DNA from: a virus
Strand: one strand, 5' to 3'
Length of the DNA stretch: 23,964 nucleotides
IMG/VR virus record: IMGVR_UViG_3300036670_000087
Span: 1-23,964 of that record
The number at the start of each line of letters is the position of its first letter. The first letter of the stretch is position 1. Made by a program: the position numbers and the translations under genes. Shown one piece after another: positions 12,236-21,432 of the stretch. The notes below the pieces were generated by a model that searched no databases, had not been told where the DNA came from, and worked only from the letters and a program-made list of their open reading frames with translations.

Positions 12236-13155
12236 ATCGCTTCGGAATTTAAAGTTAAAAATCCAACTGTTAAAACCGTTATTTTAATCTTATCATATTG
12301 CGTAATAGTTGACCCTACTGTATATGGATTGTCATTTAAAAGTATAGAGTAACCCGTTGTATCTGCATCTACAATTGAGTTAATTTTAAACGTAAATGGT
12401 GCGGTGTATAGAAAAGGTTCAACATCTATAAAATTAACGTATATTTCAAAAAAATCACTTATTGTAGCATCATTTCCGTCTACTCCATCGTCACCTTTTA
12501 TACCTTGCGATCCTTGTTGACCTTCTGCTCCTGTAACTCCTTGTGCGCCTTGCTCGCCTGACTGCCCTTGTAAACCTGTATCACCTTTGTCTCCTTTGTC
12601 GCCTTTGTCGCCTTTGTCTCCCTCAACCCCTTGCGCACCATCTATTCCGTTTGAACCATTAACGCCATTTGTTCCTGTTGCCCCAGTATCGCCTTTAACT
12701 CCTTGAATACCTTGTGCGCCATCTAATCCTTGCTCTCCTCTATCTCCCTTAACACCTTTAACGCCTTGTATTCCTTGCTCTCCCTTTACGCCTTGCTCCC
12801 CCTTATCTCCCTTAACGCCTTGTGTACCATCTAGCCCATCTGTTCCATTAGTACCATTATTACCTACATCTCCTTTATCTCCCTTTACTCCTTGAATACC
12901 TAACTCCTCAGATATAACATTTACAACCTCGATAGCTTCAGTTAATCCTATTGTAACAACTTCTAAAACCTCTTGAATATTTATTAAGTTGCTTTCAATT
13001 GTTTCGGAAATATTAACCGTAACTATTTCATTTATCTCATCAACATTAATGGTCACTATATCTGTAGTTTCATCTACTAAAACCGTATTGTTCAGTATAG
13101 TTTCAACTATAGATATATTTTCCGTTAAAATATTTTCTTCGATTATTACATTCAT
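12232..13155 (-). CDS. Collagen-like tail fibre protein
   Basis: A 307-residue protein in three parts. Residues 2-85 are built from eight or so 10-12-residue repeats with a V-x-x/I-V-T-I-N core and E at the turns (DIVTINVDEIN, EIVTVNISETIE, EVVTIGLTEAI), suggesting a beta-solenoid or trimeric beta prism. Residues 86-228 are Gly-X-Y triplets (GVKGDKGEQG and similar), about 47 of them, which should fold as a collagen triple helix. The C-terminal 79 residues (ISDFFEIYVNFIDVEPFLYT...) form the likely tip. Collagen stretches are common in phage fibres. The gene contains tandem 9-bp units coding GDK near 12581-12620, prone to slippage. Confidence 0.8.
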   Translation of the reverse strand: MNVIIEENILTENISIVETILNNTVLVDETTDIVTINVDEINEIVTVNISETIESNLINIQEVLEVVTIGLTEAIEVVNVISEELGIQGVKGDKGDVGNNGTNGTDGLDGTQGVKGDKGEQGVKGEQGIQGVKGVKGDRGEQGLDGAQGIQGVKGDTGATGTNGVNGSNGIDGAQGVEGDKGDKGDKGDKGDTGLQGQSGEQGAQGVTGAEGQQGSQGIKGDDGVDGNDATISDFFEIYVNFIDVEPFLYTAPFTFKINSIVDADTTGYSILLNDNPYTVGSTITQYDKIKITVLTVGFLTLNSEAI

Positions 13156-13478
13156 AGTCTACTTACGTCTTGGAAAATTTCCAATTTATCTTGTGCGTAT
13201 GTTTTTACCGTTCCGTTGGAAAATGTTATTTGTATATCATAATAATAAATAGAAGTCGGATAACTCATTCTTCTAGGCTGAAAAAATATCTCTCCATTTG
13301 TTGGAGTTGGTACAGTAATGCTTCCATCCTCACTCTTATATTCAAAAGTAACTACATTTAATGCAGGTTTTACTTTAAATTGACAAAGAATGACTGCGCC
13401 CGTTAAATCAAATGGAAAAGTATATTTTCGTCCGTTAAAAGTATCATCTTTTCTGTAAAAATTATATTTTGATTCCAT
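13152..13478 (-). CDS. Putative baseplate/fibre adaptor (BppU N-terminal-like), 108 aa
   Basis: The opening YNFYRKDDTFNGRKYTFPFD-LTGAVILCQFK has the feature order of the N-terminal domains of baseplate upper proteins: a 'K-D-D-T' turn, then 'F-D-L-T-G-A-x-I', then a strand. The rest (GEIFFQPRRMSYPTSIYYYD) is beta-rich. Such domains dock fibres onto the tail tip. It is coupled to the collagen fibre gene by ATGA, which fits an adaptor role. Sequence similarity is weak, so the name is tentative. Confidence 0.5.
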   Translation of the reverse strand: MESKYNFYRKDDTFNGRKYTFPFDLTGAVILCQFKVKPALNVVTFEYKSEDGSITVPTPTNGEIFFQPRRMSYPTSIYYYDIQITFSNGTVKTYAQDKLEIFQDVSRL

Positions 13479-13480
13479 AT

Positions 13481-13930
13481 TTATTTTGTAAAATAGTTAG
13501 CCGATTCTTTTATTCTTCTATTTGTCAATCCTTTTAAAACTTGTCCGCCTGCTTTATTCCATCTTAAAAACTGCTTAGCTATATTTGAATCGTTTGGATT
13601 TATATTAACTAATTTTAAAAGTGTAGATTTTGAAAAGTTACCTACTCCTATATTATAAGCCAAAGATACTAAGCTATTAAATTGATTTTGTGTTAAGTCT
13701 TTTTTAACGTATTTATTTACACCATCCTCAAAATTAGTTACAATTATTTTTAATAGTAAAACTGCTCTCTCTTCGCTTATAGCAGGGTTATTCATAGCTA
13801 CCTTAGTGCCATCTTCATAATAAGTATTTCCATAACCGATAGTAGGCACTTTTGCTGAGCACAAATAAGGTTTTAATCTTAGTCCTTCAAATTCACTGAT
13901 TAACGCTAATCCTTTTCTATTTAGTTCCAT
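13481..13930 (-). CDS. Phage lysozyme, glycoside hydrolase family 24
   Basis: A 149-residue endolysin with the GH24 signature E-G-x-x-L-x-x-Y-x-C-x-x-x-x-x-T-I-G-Y-G: catalytic Glu15, Cys24 where T4 lysozyme has Asp, and Thr30, followed by the TIGYGNTYYEDG loop. The helix QNQFNSLVSLAYNIGVGNFS and the closing LRWNKAGGQVLKGLTNRRIK are standard for the family. It cleaves the MurNAc-GlcNAc bond of peptidoglycan. There is no signal peptide, so export needs the adjacent holin. It overlaps the holin-like gene by 14 bases. Confidence 0.95.
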   Translation of the reverse strand: MELNRKGLALISEFEGLRLKPYLCSAKVPTIGYGNTYYEDGTKVAMNNPAISEERAVLLLKIIVTNFEDGVNKYVKKDLTQNQFNSLVSLAYNIGVGNFSKSTLLKLVNINPNDSNIAKQFLRWNKAGGQVLKGLTNRRIKESANYFTK

Positions 13931-14159
13931 TTTCTCGTTTCATTTTAATTATTTCCTGCTTTGATTTTATTACGTAAAAAATAAGTCTACAAAGTGCATA
14001 AACCAAACCTACTAAACTAAATGCTATTTTAATCACGTTATCTACGCTCGTAAAAACATATCCCATAGAAATTGAAGGTATTAAATCAATTATAGTAACG
14101 CCCCAAACAACGGTGAAGAAACCGTCTAACCAATAAAAAACCTCCTTAATATTATTCAT
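13917..14159 (-). CDS. Holin-like membrane protein, 80 aa
   Basis: Two likely spans: FFTVVWGVTIIDLIPSISMG (about 14-33) and IAFSLVGLVYALCRLIFYVI (about 45-64), with a positively charged tail KSKQEIIKMKRENGTK. It overlaps the lysozyme gene by 14 bases and the next holin-like gene by ATGA, the classic holin-endolysin layout. Either this or the neighbour could be the holin, with the other as antiholin or partner. Confidence 0.6.
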   Translation of the reverse strand: MNNIKEVFYWLDGFFTVVWGVTIIDLIPSISMGYVFTSVDNVIKIAFSLVGLVYALCRLIFYVIKSKQEIIKMKRENGTK

Positions 14160-14350
14160 TTTTTAAATATTTTTTCAAATGCTGTAATACCCAATGCGCC
14201 TAAACTTAAAACTAAGACAGCATTAACTAAAGTATCTGTATGCCATATTAACATTGAAATAATTAGGCTTATAGAACCTAATACTCCCACAAGTCGCTTA
14301 CTACTTTCAGGTGTATCTGATTTTAATATATTTAGAATAAATTTCATCAT
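14156..14350 (-). CDS. Second holin-like membrane protein, 64 aa
   Basis: Two hydrophobic spans: VGVLGSISLIISMLIW (about 21-36) and LVNAVLVLSLGALGITAF (about 41-58), with a charged N-terminus and the tail EKIFKK. It has two adjacent ATG codons (MMKFILN), a dual-start arrangement reminiscent of holins that make a longer inhibitor and a shorter effector, though here the difference is a single residue. It precedes the other holin-like gene. Confidence 0.6.
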   Translation of the reverse strand: MMKFILNILKSDTPESSKRLVGVLGSISLIISMLIWHTDTLVNAVLVLSLGALGITAFEKIFKK

Positions 14351-14367
14351 TTTAATTATTTATTTGC

Positions 14368-14892
14368 TTAATAAACCGTGTTGTCTATATAAAAAGTAGT
14401 AAAGCGGATTCCAAAAAAAGTAGAATCTGCTTGTGTGTCGTTATTTGTATTAGGAATAGAAAAAGGAGAACCTTGTATGGTTAAAGTATCTATTCCATAG
14501 TAAATAATGGTTTTATCGCTATTTTTCCAGCTAATGGTTATTCCTTGTCCAGAAGTTCTCCCTCCATCTAATGGATATTGACCGTTAATTATGTTAGCTG
14601 TATCACCTACTGTATATCCTGCAAAACCTGAAGTCTTACAATACAATTCTGCTGTCGTTGAAAGTATGGTTACATCTTGTGTAGACAAAAAATCACTACT
14701 TACCGATGAACGGGTGTCATTTGACCACGTGGTTTTTAGAACAATTTTTACTTGAATTACACTAGGGTTAAATGTTTTTATAGAACCATCTGCCATCAAA
14801 TATTGACTAGAATTACCACCTTTTTTTATCAAAGAGTCAGCGGTTACTATTCCATCTACTTCTAAATCTGCTTTAATTTTTTGTTTTGCCAT
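14368..14892 (-). CDS. Putative tail fibre protein, 174 aa
   Basis: The N-terminus KADLEVDGIVTADSLIKKGG, followed by NSSQYLMADGSIK, is a common phage fibre motif (a repeat that fits bacterial and phage fibre shafts or adhesin heads). The remainder is beta-rich with many T, S and N residues (QGITISWKNSDKTIIYYGID). It shares one base with the upstream large fibre gene (TAATG), and the order of fibre genes suggests it is a short accessory fibre or fibre tip. Confidence 0.6.
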   Translation of the reverse strand: MAKQKIKADLEVDGIVTADSLIKKGGNSSQYLMADGSIKTFNPSVIQVKIVLKTTWSNDTRSSVSSDFLSTQDVTILSTTAELYCKTSGFAGYTVGDTANIINGQYPLDGGRTSGQGITISWKNSDKTIIYYGIDTLTIQGSPFSIPNTNNDTQADSTFFGIRFTTFYIDNTVY

Positions 14893-16331
14893 TATCCTAT
14901 GATTATAAATTTAACTGAATTAGCAGCAATTGGTGTATTAACATTAAAAGTCACTAGATTATTTGTCATGATAACTTCGCATAAAAAAACGCTATTATCG
15001 CTTACAAATCTTGCATTTGCTATTACATCTGTGCCAAAAGTATGAGCTATCGCAAAAGTAGATACAAGCGAAGTACTTGATGAAACAGATACAAGTTTGC
15101 CTGTTTTAGAATTTAACTGCCCTAAAGTAACCAACTCAGTTGATACCGTTGCTGGTGACGCTGTTAATGTACCACTAAACTTTCCATTACCTATTACGTC
15201 TAGCTTTTCTATTGGGTCGGTTGTTCCTATACCTACTTTGCCGTTGTTTTTTATAACAAGTCTATATGCTACGCTATTATCGTCAAAAACTATAAAACTT
15301 CCCTCTTCGTCGCTTCCAATTGTAGTATTTCCAAAGCCAGTACGATTAAAAGCCATTACTGATTCAGTGCCACTAATTGTTAATAGTCTATTTGGAATTA
15401 TTGTGCCTATTCCTACATTCCCATCATCAAAAATAGAACTATTCCCAACTGTACCACTAGCCGTAAATTTAGCTAAAAAGTTTGTTGTTCCTGTTCCTGA
15501 AACTTTAGCATTTATTTGACCTTGCAATTTTCCAAAAGCAACTAGAATACTATCTGCTGAAGTTATTGTAGAATTTGCACCTACTACAAATCCGACTAAA
15601 ATTGTAGTCAATACTTCAGGTATATTTTTGTTTATTAATGCCCAATGTGATAGTGTTGTAGGGTCATTTTGTTTAGCTATAACCATATCTCCAGCATCTA
15701 CTGACTCATCAAAAAAAGTACCTGCTACACTAACTACATACGTCCATCCTTTCTTAATTCCAGCAATTGGAGTGCTATCTAAATTAGGACTATTTGTATC
15801 TGCATTATACGCATCTTTAAAAACTAAAGACCCATTTGTCAACACTAAATTATCAATATATGATTTAGTGGCTTTTTGCGATGCTAATTTAGTATCTGAA
15901 TTTTCCACAAGACTTTCACTTGTGCTTAAAAAAGAAGCCGTTAAATTAGTCTGATTTGTCAATACTGCTAAGGCTATTTTTGTTTTTTCAGATGGCGATA
16001 AAAGACCCGCTTTATTCGTTCCCGCTACAAGTGTTGCTAATGGAATAGTTGCATCAGTACCTGCGCTAGAAGTAACTATTCCATTTGTATCTGAAGATGT
16101 ATAAGCTAAATCAGTAACTCCTGTCGTTCCTAAATCGAGCCAGATTCCAAAAGGTGCTGTTGATGGAACTGGAAAGTACTCCTTCCATGCATAAAGAGTC
16201 TTATCGGCTGTGTCCCAATAAATTTGACCATCTTTTGGGTTTCCTGGTGCTACCGCTAAGTTCTGAACTACTGCATTTAATAGTTGATTTTTTGTTAAAT
16301 CTAAATCGACTAAATATTTTATTCCTGCCAT
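14892..16331 (-). CDS. Large tail fibre protein
   Basis: A 479-residue fibre. The N-terminus (MAGIKYLVDLDLTKNQLLNA; then PKDGQIYWDTADKTLYAWKE) is a typical tail-binding start of Bacteroidetes phage fibres. Residues about 285-380 contain repeated shaft motifs, SGTVGNSSIFDDGNVGIGT and NNGKVGIGTTDPIEKLDVIG, which form trimeric beta shafts in fibres. The C-terminus is beta-rich (FNVNTPIAANSVKFIIIG). No chaperone/peptidase domain is visible. Probably the main host-contact fibre. Confidence 0.8.
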   Translation of the reverse strand: MAGIKYLVDLDLTKNQLLNAVVQNLAVAPGNPKDGQIYWDTADKTLYAWKEYFPVPSTAPFGIWLDLGTTGVTDLAYTSSDTNGIVTSSAGTDATIPLATLVAGTNKAGLLSPSEKTKIALAVLTNQTNLTASFLSTSESLVENSDTKLASQKATKSYIDNLVLTNGSLVFKDAYNADTNSPNLDSTPIAGIKKGWTYVVSVAGTFFDESVDAGDMVIAKQNDPTTLSHWALINKNIPEVLTTILVGFVVGANSTITSADSILVAFGKLQGQINAKVSGTGTTNFLAKFTASGTVGNSSIFDDGNVGIGTIIPNRLLTISGTESVMAFNRTGFGNTTIGSDEEGSFIVFDDNSVAYRLVIKNNGKVGIGTTDPIEKLDVIGNGKFSGTLTASPATVSTELVTLGQLNSKTGKLVSVSSSTSLVSTFAIAHTFGTDVIANARFVSDNSVFLCEVIMTNNLVTFNVNTPIAANSVKFIIIG

Positions 16332-16347
16332 TTTTGTTTTTTTTTAT

Positions 16348-16875
16348 TTAGTTAAAATATGCGTAACCGCTAAACGATGCTCCAAAAGTGATTGTCACTT
16401 CATTGTCATTTATATAATCTATTTGTCCTACAACGTGACTGCCGGCAGTATCTACGACTGTAGCTGTTGGTCTTTTTTCTAAATTATGAGTTATGCTCCA
16501 TACCGCTGAAGGATTTGTTTGATTGTAAACAAAATTTTTATCTTGTTTTATTTTACTTATAGCCTCATTAACCCCATCTACAGTTGGGTATTTATTTCCA
16601 GTTCCGTCAAAATCTAAGTTATTTTGTTTTTTTGATACGTCCTCTTTGTTTATTAGCTGAACGTTACCATTACCTTCTAATGTATTGCCTTCAATTGTTT
16701 TTAACGGTCGTTTAGTTTTTAAAGATGTATTAGTTTCTACTATTTTATTAACTTCAAACTTAAAGTCTGAACCTTGCGGACTATCCGACAAGTCATTTGG
16801 GTCTAAAATATGTATTAAAGAGTCTAATGGAAGGTTTACTTTTTCCGTTAATTCTGATAGTTTTTTATTAGCCAT
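16348..16875 (-). CDS. Fibre or receptor-binding protein, 175 aa
   Basis: The N-terminus MANKKLSELTEKVNLPLDSL and the TIEGNTLEGNGNVQLINKED motif (about 61-80) are standard in phage fibre and tip proteins. The C-terminus (VWSITHNLEKRPTATVVDTA followed by NEVTITFGASFSGYAYFN) is a small beta domain seen at the ends of phage fibres ('W.I.HNLGKRP...V.D..G' pattern). It begins in a TAATG overlap with the upstream tube-like gene. Confidence 0.7.
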   Translation of the reverse strand: MANKKLSELTEKVNLPLDSLIHILDPNDLSDSPQGSDFKFEVNKIVETNTSLKTKRPLKTIEGNTLEGNGNVQLINKEDVSKKQNNLDFDGTGNKYPTVDGVNEAISKIKQDKNFVYNQTNPSAVWSITHNLEKRPTATVVDTAGSHVVGQIDYINDNEVTITFGASFSGYAYFN

Positions 16876-17384
16876 TATCTATAAATATAAGTATCGTTAT
16901 TTTGTAATATTACCGGGTCTGAGTTTTGAAATTGAACAAATACAGGGTCGTTTGCATTAGCAGCAAAAAAAGGACGTCCAAATCCTGTCAACGTACCCGT
17001 AAATGTTATAAATTCATTAACGGCAGTACTTTCTGAAATTTCGCTAATATTGCAATATCCATAGTCTATACTTGGTACTTGTGTCCCTTGTATTTTCCAT
17101 TGCACTTTCTCTCTATTTCTTTTTATCTGTTTTAAAACATCATACGATAGTTTAGAAGTGTCACCGCCACTTATAGTTGTATTTATTTGCAATCCATTAA
17201 ATGAGATACTATACGCTTGTTTTACCGCTTGAGCCGTTGCCCATCCATTTGATTCTCTAGTCGTTGTATCTAGCATTTCAGAACTTTCACTAAACGAATT
17301 TTCGCTCAAACAACCGATAGGATAAAACACCCCGCTAATCAGTAAATATAAAATTCTATCTTCTCCTTTTATAAATGTGCTCAT
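16875..17384 (-). CDS. Tail tube-like protein, second copy
   Basis: A 169-residue protein that opens MSTFIKGEDRILYLLISGVF and shares its opening and layout with the 149-residue tube protein encoded at 22093-22542: identical MSTFIKGE, CL-x-x-NS at about 25-29, and the later GGDT-[SA]-K-x-S-[YH]-D motif. Both look like TP901-1-type major tail proteins. The position between the hub gene and the fibre genes suggests this copy builds a special ring at the tail tip. It is 20 residues longer at the C-terminus. Confidence 0.7.
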   Translation of the reverse strand: MSTFIKGEDRILYLLISGVFYPIGCLSENSFSESSEMLDTTTRESNGWATAQAVKQAYSISFNGLQINTTISGGDTSKLSYDVLKQIKRNREKVQWKIQGTQVPSIDYGYCNISEISESTAVNEFITFTGTLTGFGRPFFAANANDPVFVQFQNSDPVILQNNDTYIYR

Positions 17385-17402
17385 TTTGTAAAGATACTAA
17401 AT

Positions 17403-19238
17403 TTATTTAATTGTTGGTTTTACCGTTGTTCCGTAATCGTAGGCGAATTTATAGTCAATATCTGTCAATTCGTCACCAAATAATTCTAAACTTTTTAAAG
17501 AAGTTATATTATTTTTAGTATCAAAACTATATTCTATAGGCATAAATTTGCCCGTCACTCCATCTATATTAATTAGTGACATATAAGGTAAATATCCAAA
17601 TACATTACCACTAAATATCTTACTAGGTAACTGAGAAGCCCTTAAAGCGTCCTCTGCTGCTATTTGTAAAATCGTTAAAGATTCAGTAAAATCTCGTCTA
17701 AACCACTTTGAAGTAGTTGTTATTTTATCGTTTTTAAATATCGCACCGTCATAAATAATACTAGGATTATCTCCATTGTAAATCTCAACTGTATCTTTAG
17801 CAATTGAACTAGGTTTGCTTAATCTCTGTACTGTGTGAAATTCACCTTTTAAATTATTTGTATTTGTATTTGATAAGTTAATAACGTCTAATCTTTCGAG
17901 AGTCATAATTCCCAATTGAGTTTCTCCAAATCTAGGAGTAGGGCTATAAATTTCAATTACTAAATTTCCACTTACAGGCAATGGGTCGGCTAAAAAGGTA
18001 AATGAACTGACAGACCTAGCCAAACCCGTTATACCTCCTGTAACCCATTGACCTGATGAATTAAGAGAATAAATACCTAATTTTATATTAAAAGATATTA
18101 GATTATTAAAATTACCTGATATTTTACCGCTAATATTTATTAATTCACCTTCTAAAAGCGGTACAGCTTGACTTGTTAAAGTAAGTACTTTAGAATTACT
18201 AGCTTGCATTTTTAAACCCACGTCTATATTTGGGTCAGTAATTATATAGGTATTGTTATTTACGGTGTAAGAGTCATAAGCTAAACCAACGTGCGAAAAA
18301 TTAGGATTGTTTAATAAGCCTAATTCAAAGCCATATTTGTAATTAATACGATATGCTGATACGCTGCCTTTAATTCCTATTCTTTGATTTCCGTTACAAT
18401 GATGAGGATATTTATTATTTATTTGGCTACCTAAATTAAAAGCTAAATCCACTTCGTTATAGCCTTCTAATCTCGTTAAATTGTTTTCAAATTCGTAACG
18501 TCTAAATTTAATTAGTGAATTATTATATATTTCATTTGGTCGGTAAATAAACCATTCGCTATTATTTAAAGTCGATGTATTTTGACTAATTACCGCATTA
18601 AATAAAGACAAAACAGATTCTAATACTTCAGCGCAATTCATAATGGTATTCTCGTCATCCTTGACAAATCTTGATGTACTTAAAAAAACATTTACTAAAG
18701 GGTCTACAATATCATTTGCGCCAAATCCCTCATAAGATATATTTATTGAAGTATTAATGTTAAATATATTTTCGGTTCTTTTTAAACAGTTAGCTATTAT
18801 TTGCATAATTGATAATTTACCCGCATAAGGTATTCCATCAGCATCTACAAACGCTAAATTTTCTAATACTCCCAAGTTATCGACACAATCTAAACTTATC
18901 TCCCACCTTTCATTCACAAAATCCTGAAACAGTCCGTCAGGTTTAACAAATCCCGAAAATACACCTACTCCATTTCTATAGACAAAAACCTTAAATGTAT
19001 TTTCAACTTCGCTATATAAATCCTCAAAAGTTAAGTCTAAACTTGCTTCTAAATATAGCGTCATTCCTTTACCTCTAATAGTATCTAAATTAGTATTTAC
19101 GCTTCCATATTCAATTACCGCATAACCACCTATCAAAGTACTATCCCCATTAAAGTTTTTATCGAAAATGTCAATTTCATACTCTACATCCTGAGTGTCT
19201 TTATATTGCAAATAATATTTTCTACCGCCTATTTCCAT
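17403..19238 (-). CDS. Tail tip / baseplate hub protein
   Basis: A 611-residue beta-rich protein directly after the tape measure. The start (MEIGGRKYYLQYKDTQDVEY, then EIDIFDKNFNGDSTLIGGYAV) and the later FKVFVYRNGVGVFSGFVKPD plus WEISLDCVDNLGVLENLAFV segments are characteristic of Bacteroidetes siphovirus tail-tip proteins that combine distal-tail and hub functions. A C-terminal strand-rich domain includes GKFMPIEYSFDTKNNITSLK. By position it caps the tail tube and holds the fibres. No lysozyme or peptidase motif is visible in it. Confidence 0.7.
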   Translation of the reverse strand: MEIGGRKYYLQYKDTQDVEYEIDIFDKNFNGDSTLIGGYAVIEYGSVNTNLDTIRGKGMTLYLEASLDLTFEDLYSEVENTFKVFVYRNGVGVFSGFVKPDGLFQDFVNERWEISLDCVDNLGVLENLAFVDADGIPYAGKLSIMQIIANCLKRTENIFNINTSINISYEGFGANDIVDPLVNVFLSTSRFVKDDENTIMNCAEVLESVLSLFNAVISQNTSTLNNSEWFIYRPNEIYNNSLIKFRRYEFENNLTRLEGYNEVDLAFNLGSQINNKYPHHCNGNQRIGIKGSVSAYRINYKYGFELGLLNNPNFSHVGLAYDSYTVNNNTYIITDPNIDVGLKMQASNSKVLTLTSQAVPLLEGELINISGKISGNFNNLISFNIKLGIYSLNSSGQWVTGGITGLARSVSSFTFLADPLPVSGNLVIEIYSPTPRFGETQLGIMTLERLDVINLSNTNTNNLKGEFHTVQRLSKPSSIAKDTVEIYNGDNPSIIYDGAIFKNDKITTTSKWFRRDFTESLTILQIAAEDALRASQLPSKIFSGNVFGYLPYMSLINIDGVTGKFMPIEYSFDTKNNITSLKSLELFGDELTDIDYKFAYDYGTTVKPTIK

Positions 19239-19239
19239 A

Positions 19240-21432
19240 CTATCCTACTCTTAAATTACCGCCTAAACGTTTGTTTTTATCTAAAGCATTACCCAACACA
19301 CCTATTAAGCTATTACCGCTTATTTCAAATACAACTGAACCGTAACCACCCCCGCTAGAGAAGCCACCGCCTCCGCCTCCGCTTGCGCCTTGATATGAAT
19401 TACCGCCTGAATTAGTAGATGTTCCATTGCCACTTGAACTACCTCCGCCACCCATAGAATTACCTAGTCCGCCAGCCTTAGAAGAAAATACAGAACCTAA
19501 AGCAACTAATGCCACACCTCCAGCAATAGCAACAGCTGGATTCAATGTTTTTAACGCTAATTTTACCCCTAATATTCCGACACCTGTTGCAATAGCCATT
19601 TTTCCAAGTTCAACCATTACAGAGCCTAAACCTGCTAACAAAGCACTTCCAGCCGCTTCTAAAACATTACCTCCGTTAGCAATTGCTCCACCTATAACAC
19701 TTCCTAAATTTGCAAATGTATCTGATATATTACCGCTTATTATACTTGCAGCACCTTCATTAAACTTTTTTAAAGTTTCTTGTTGCATAGCCAAACCCTC
19801 TTGTAGCTTCATATTAGCCTCAATTGCCGCAGCGTCAACACCTAAGTCAGGTATAACTATTCCAGATGTTTTAGGTACAAAACTAATTCCAGAGTCAAAA
19901 GCAGAACTTTGATTACCTTTTGTAAAAGATTCATTGAAACTAACAAAACTTTCAGGTTTAACGAAAGGTTTTACTTCAATATCTAACGCTTTTCCTTTAG
20001 TAATTACTTCTTCTAAATCAGGCGTAGGTTCTTCTAATTCAATTTCAATAGGTTTTACAGATAATTGAGCAGCGGCTTGACTTACTTTACTAATGTTCTT
20101 TTCGTAACTATCTACGACCTTAGTTAAATCTCCAATATTTGACCTAGTTTCTTTAATTGCTAGTCCGTTATTAGCAATTGCATTTTTTAAATTAACACTA
20201 GCTCTGGAAGCTCCTCCATATCCCGCATCTATATTTTTTTTATTTTCTGCAGCAAGTTCTTGCTCCATTCTTATCTGCTCCTTTTTTTGAGCGACTAATG
20301 CAGCATTAGCTTTAAATAAGTCAATAGTAGGTTGTACAGCGTCTTTGGCTAATTTTTCAGCAACTGCCTTGCTTATTAATGCCTTAGTAATTTCATTAAC
20401 TGCAGTAGTCAAATCACCGTACATGATATGCTCCTTGCTTAAATTACCGAAATAAGCAGGGTATTTAGATTGTAAATCATTTACGGCTTGTAATCTTGCT
20501 TCACGTGATACAACTTCGCTTTGAGCAACTGAAATAAGACCTAATAAATTTCCTCTCTCTTCTAATGCGCTCTTAGCACCCTCATCAAATGCTTTTTTCA
20601 TTGAATTACCTACAGCGTCAAAATTACCTGATAATTTATCAAATATATCACCTACGGTTATACCATTCTGCGACATATAAGTTAAAGCAGAGGTAACTAA
20701 AGAAACTGCAAGTAATATACCGCCAACGCCCATCATTGAACTAGCAACCGATTTTAAAGCAGCCCCAGCACCTCCCGAACTTTTAGATAAATAAGAAAAA
20801 CTCTCAGCAGTTGCAGTAATGTTATTACCAATACCCATTATTCCAAATGGTGCATCCTGAGCGATACGGCTAAACTGCATTAACGTGTTACTACCGTTAC
20901 CCGTAGCTCTAGTCAATTTATTAGTAGATATTGCGGTTTTTTCAGCTTGTTGCCCTAGCTTATTTAAACCTTTTCCAGCCTTTTCTGTTTCATTGACTAT
21001 TTTATCTCCTAAATCTATTTTAAGCGAAGGAATAGGCTTAGCAACCTTTTCTTTTAAATTAACAACCGCTTTATCCGCTTCAACTAATGGTTTAGTATCT
21101 ACTTCAATTATGGGTTTTATTATAACATTTTTAACTTTTTTACTGGTTTTTTCAACCTTATCGGCTATATCTTCAACTTTAGCAACAACATCAGCGGGAA
21201 TTACAGCATCCACAGCTATTTTAATAGCTATGTTTTTACTCGAAACAGATTGTAAAGAAACTATTTCAGATTTAGCTATTTTAATAGCTGCCAAAGTTTC
21301 AGAAGTATCTACTTTTAAAAGCCTTTCTTCTTTTAATTTAGTTTGTAATTCTTTTAGTAATTCTTTGGCTTTTAATATCTTAGCTTCTAATTCACTAACG
21401 TCACCACCTATTTCGACTTCAATTTTTGGCAT
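19240..21432 (-). CDS. Tail tape measure protein
   Basis: A 730-residue protein with an N-terminal coiled coil (SELEAKILKAKELLKELQTK), V/A/K-rich linker, hydrophobic segments (about 225-255, GVGGILLAVSLVTSALTYMS; and about 620-655, GVGILGVKLALKTLNP...), and a C-terminal glycine/serine-rich tail (GGGGSSSGNGTSTNSGGNS). This is the standard look of a tape measure, which sets the tail length and is ejected during infection. It is the longest gene in the window, lies directly after the frameshifted chaperone pair and overlaps the chaperone frame by 14 bases. At 730 residues it fits a short-to-medium flexible tail. Confidence 0.9.
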   Translation of the reverse strand: MPKIEVEIGGDVSELEAKILKAKELLKELQTKLKEERLLKVDTSETLAAIKIAKSEIVSLQSVSSKNIAIKIAVDAVIPADVVAKVEDIADKVEKTSKKVKNVIIKPIIEVDTKPLVEADKAVVNLKEKVAKPIPSLKIDLGDKIVNETEKAGKGLNKLGQQAEKTAISTNKLTRATGNGSNTLMQFSRIAQDAPFGIMGIGNNITATAESFSYLSKSSGGAGAALKSVASSMMGVGGILLAVSLVTSALTYMSQNGITVGDIFDKLSGNFDAVGNSMKKAFDEGAKSALEERGNLLGLISVAQSEVVSREARLQAVNDLQSKYPAYFGNLSKEHIMYGDLTTAVNEITKALISKAVAEKLAKDAVQPTIDLFKANAALVAQKKEQIRMEQELAAENKKNIDAGYGGASRASVNLKNAIANNGLAIKETRSNIGDLTKVVDSYEKNISKVSQAAAQLSVKPIEIELEEPTPDLEEVITKGKALDIEVKPFVKPESFVSFNESFTKGNQSSAFDSGISFVPKTSGIVIPDLGVDAAAIEANMKLQEGLAMQQETLKKFNEGAASIISGNISDTFANLGSVIGGAIANGGNVLEAAGSALLAGLGSVMVELGKMAIATGVGILGVKLALKTLNPAVAIAGGVALVALGSVFSSKAGGLGNSMGGGGSSSGNGTSTNSGGNSYQGASGGGGGGFSSGGGYGSVVFEISGNSLIGVLGNALDKNKRLGGNLRVG

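Noticed and set aside
12581-12620. Tandem 9-bp repeats considered as a CRISPR or regulatory iteron array.
   Set aside because: They are in-frame codons of Gly-X-Y collagen triplets; no spacers exist. No CRISPR array is visible anywhere in the window.
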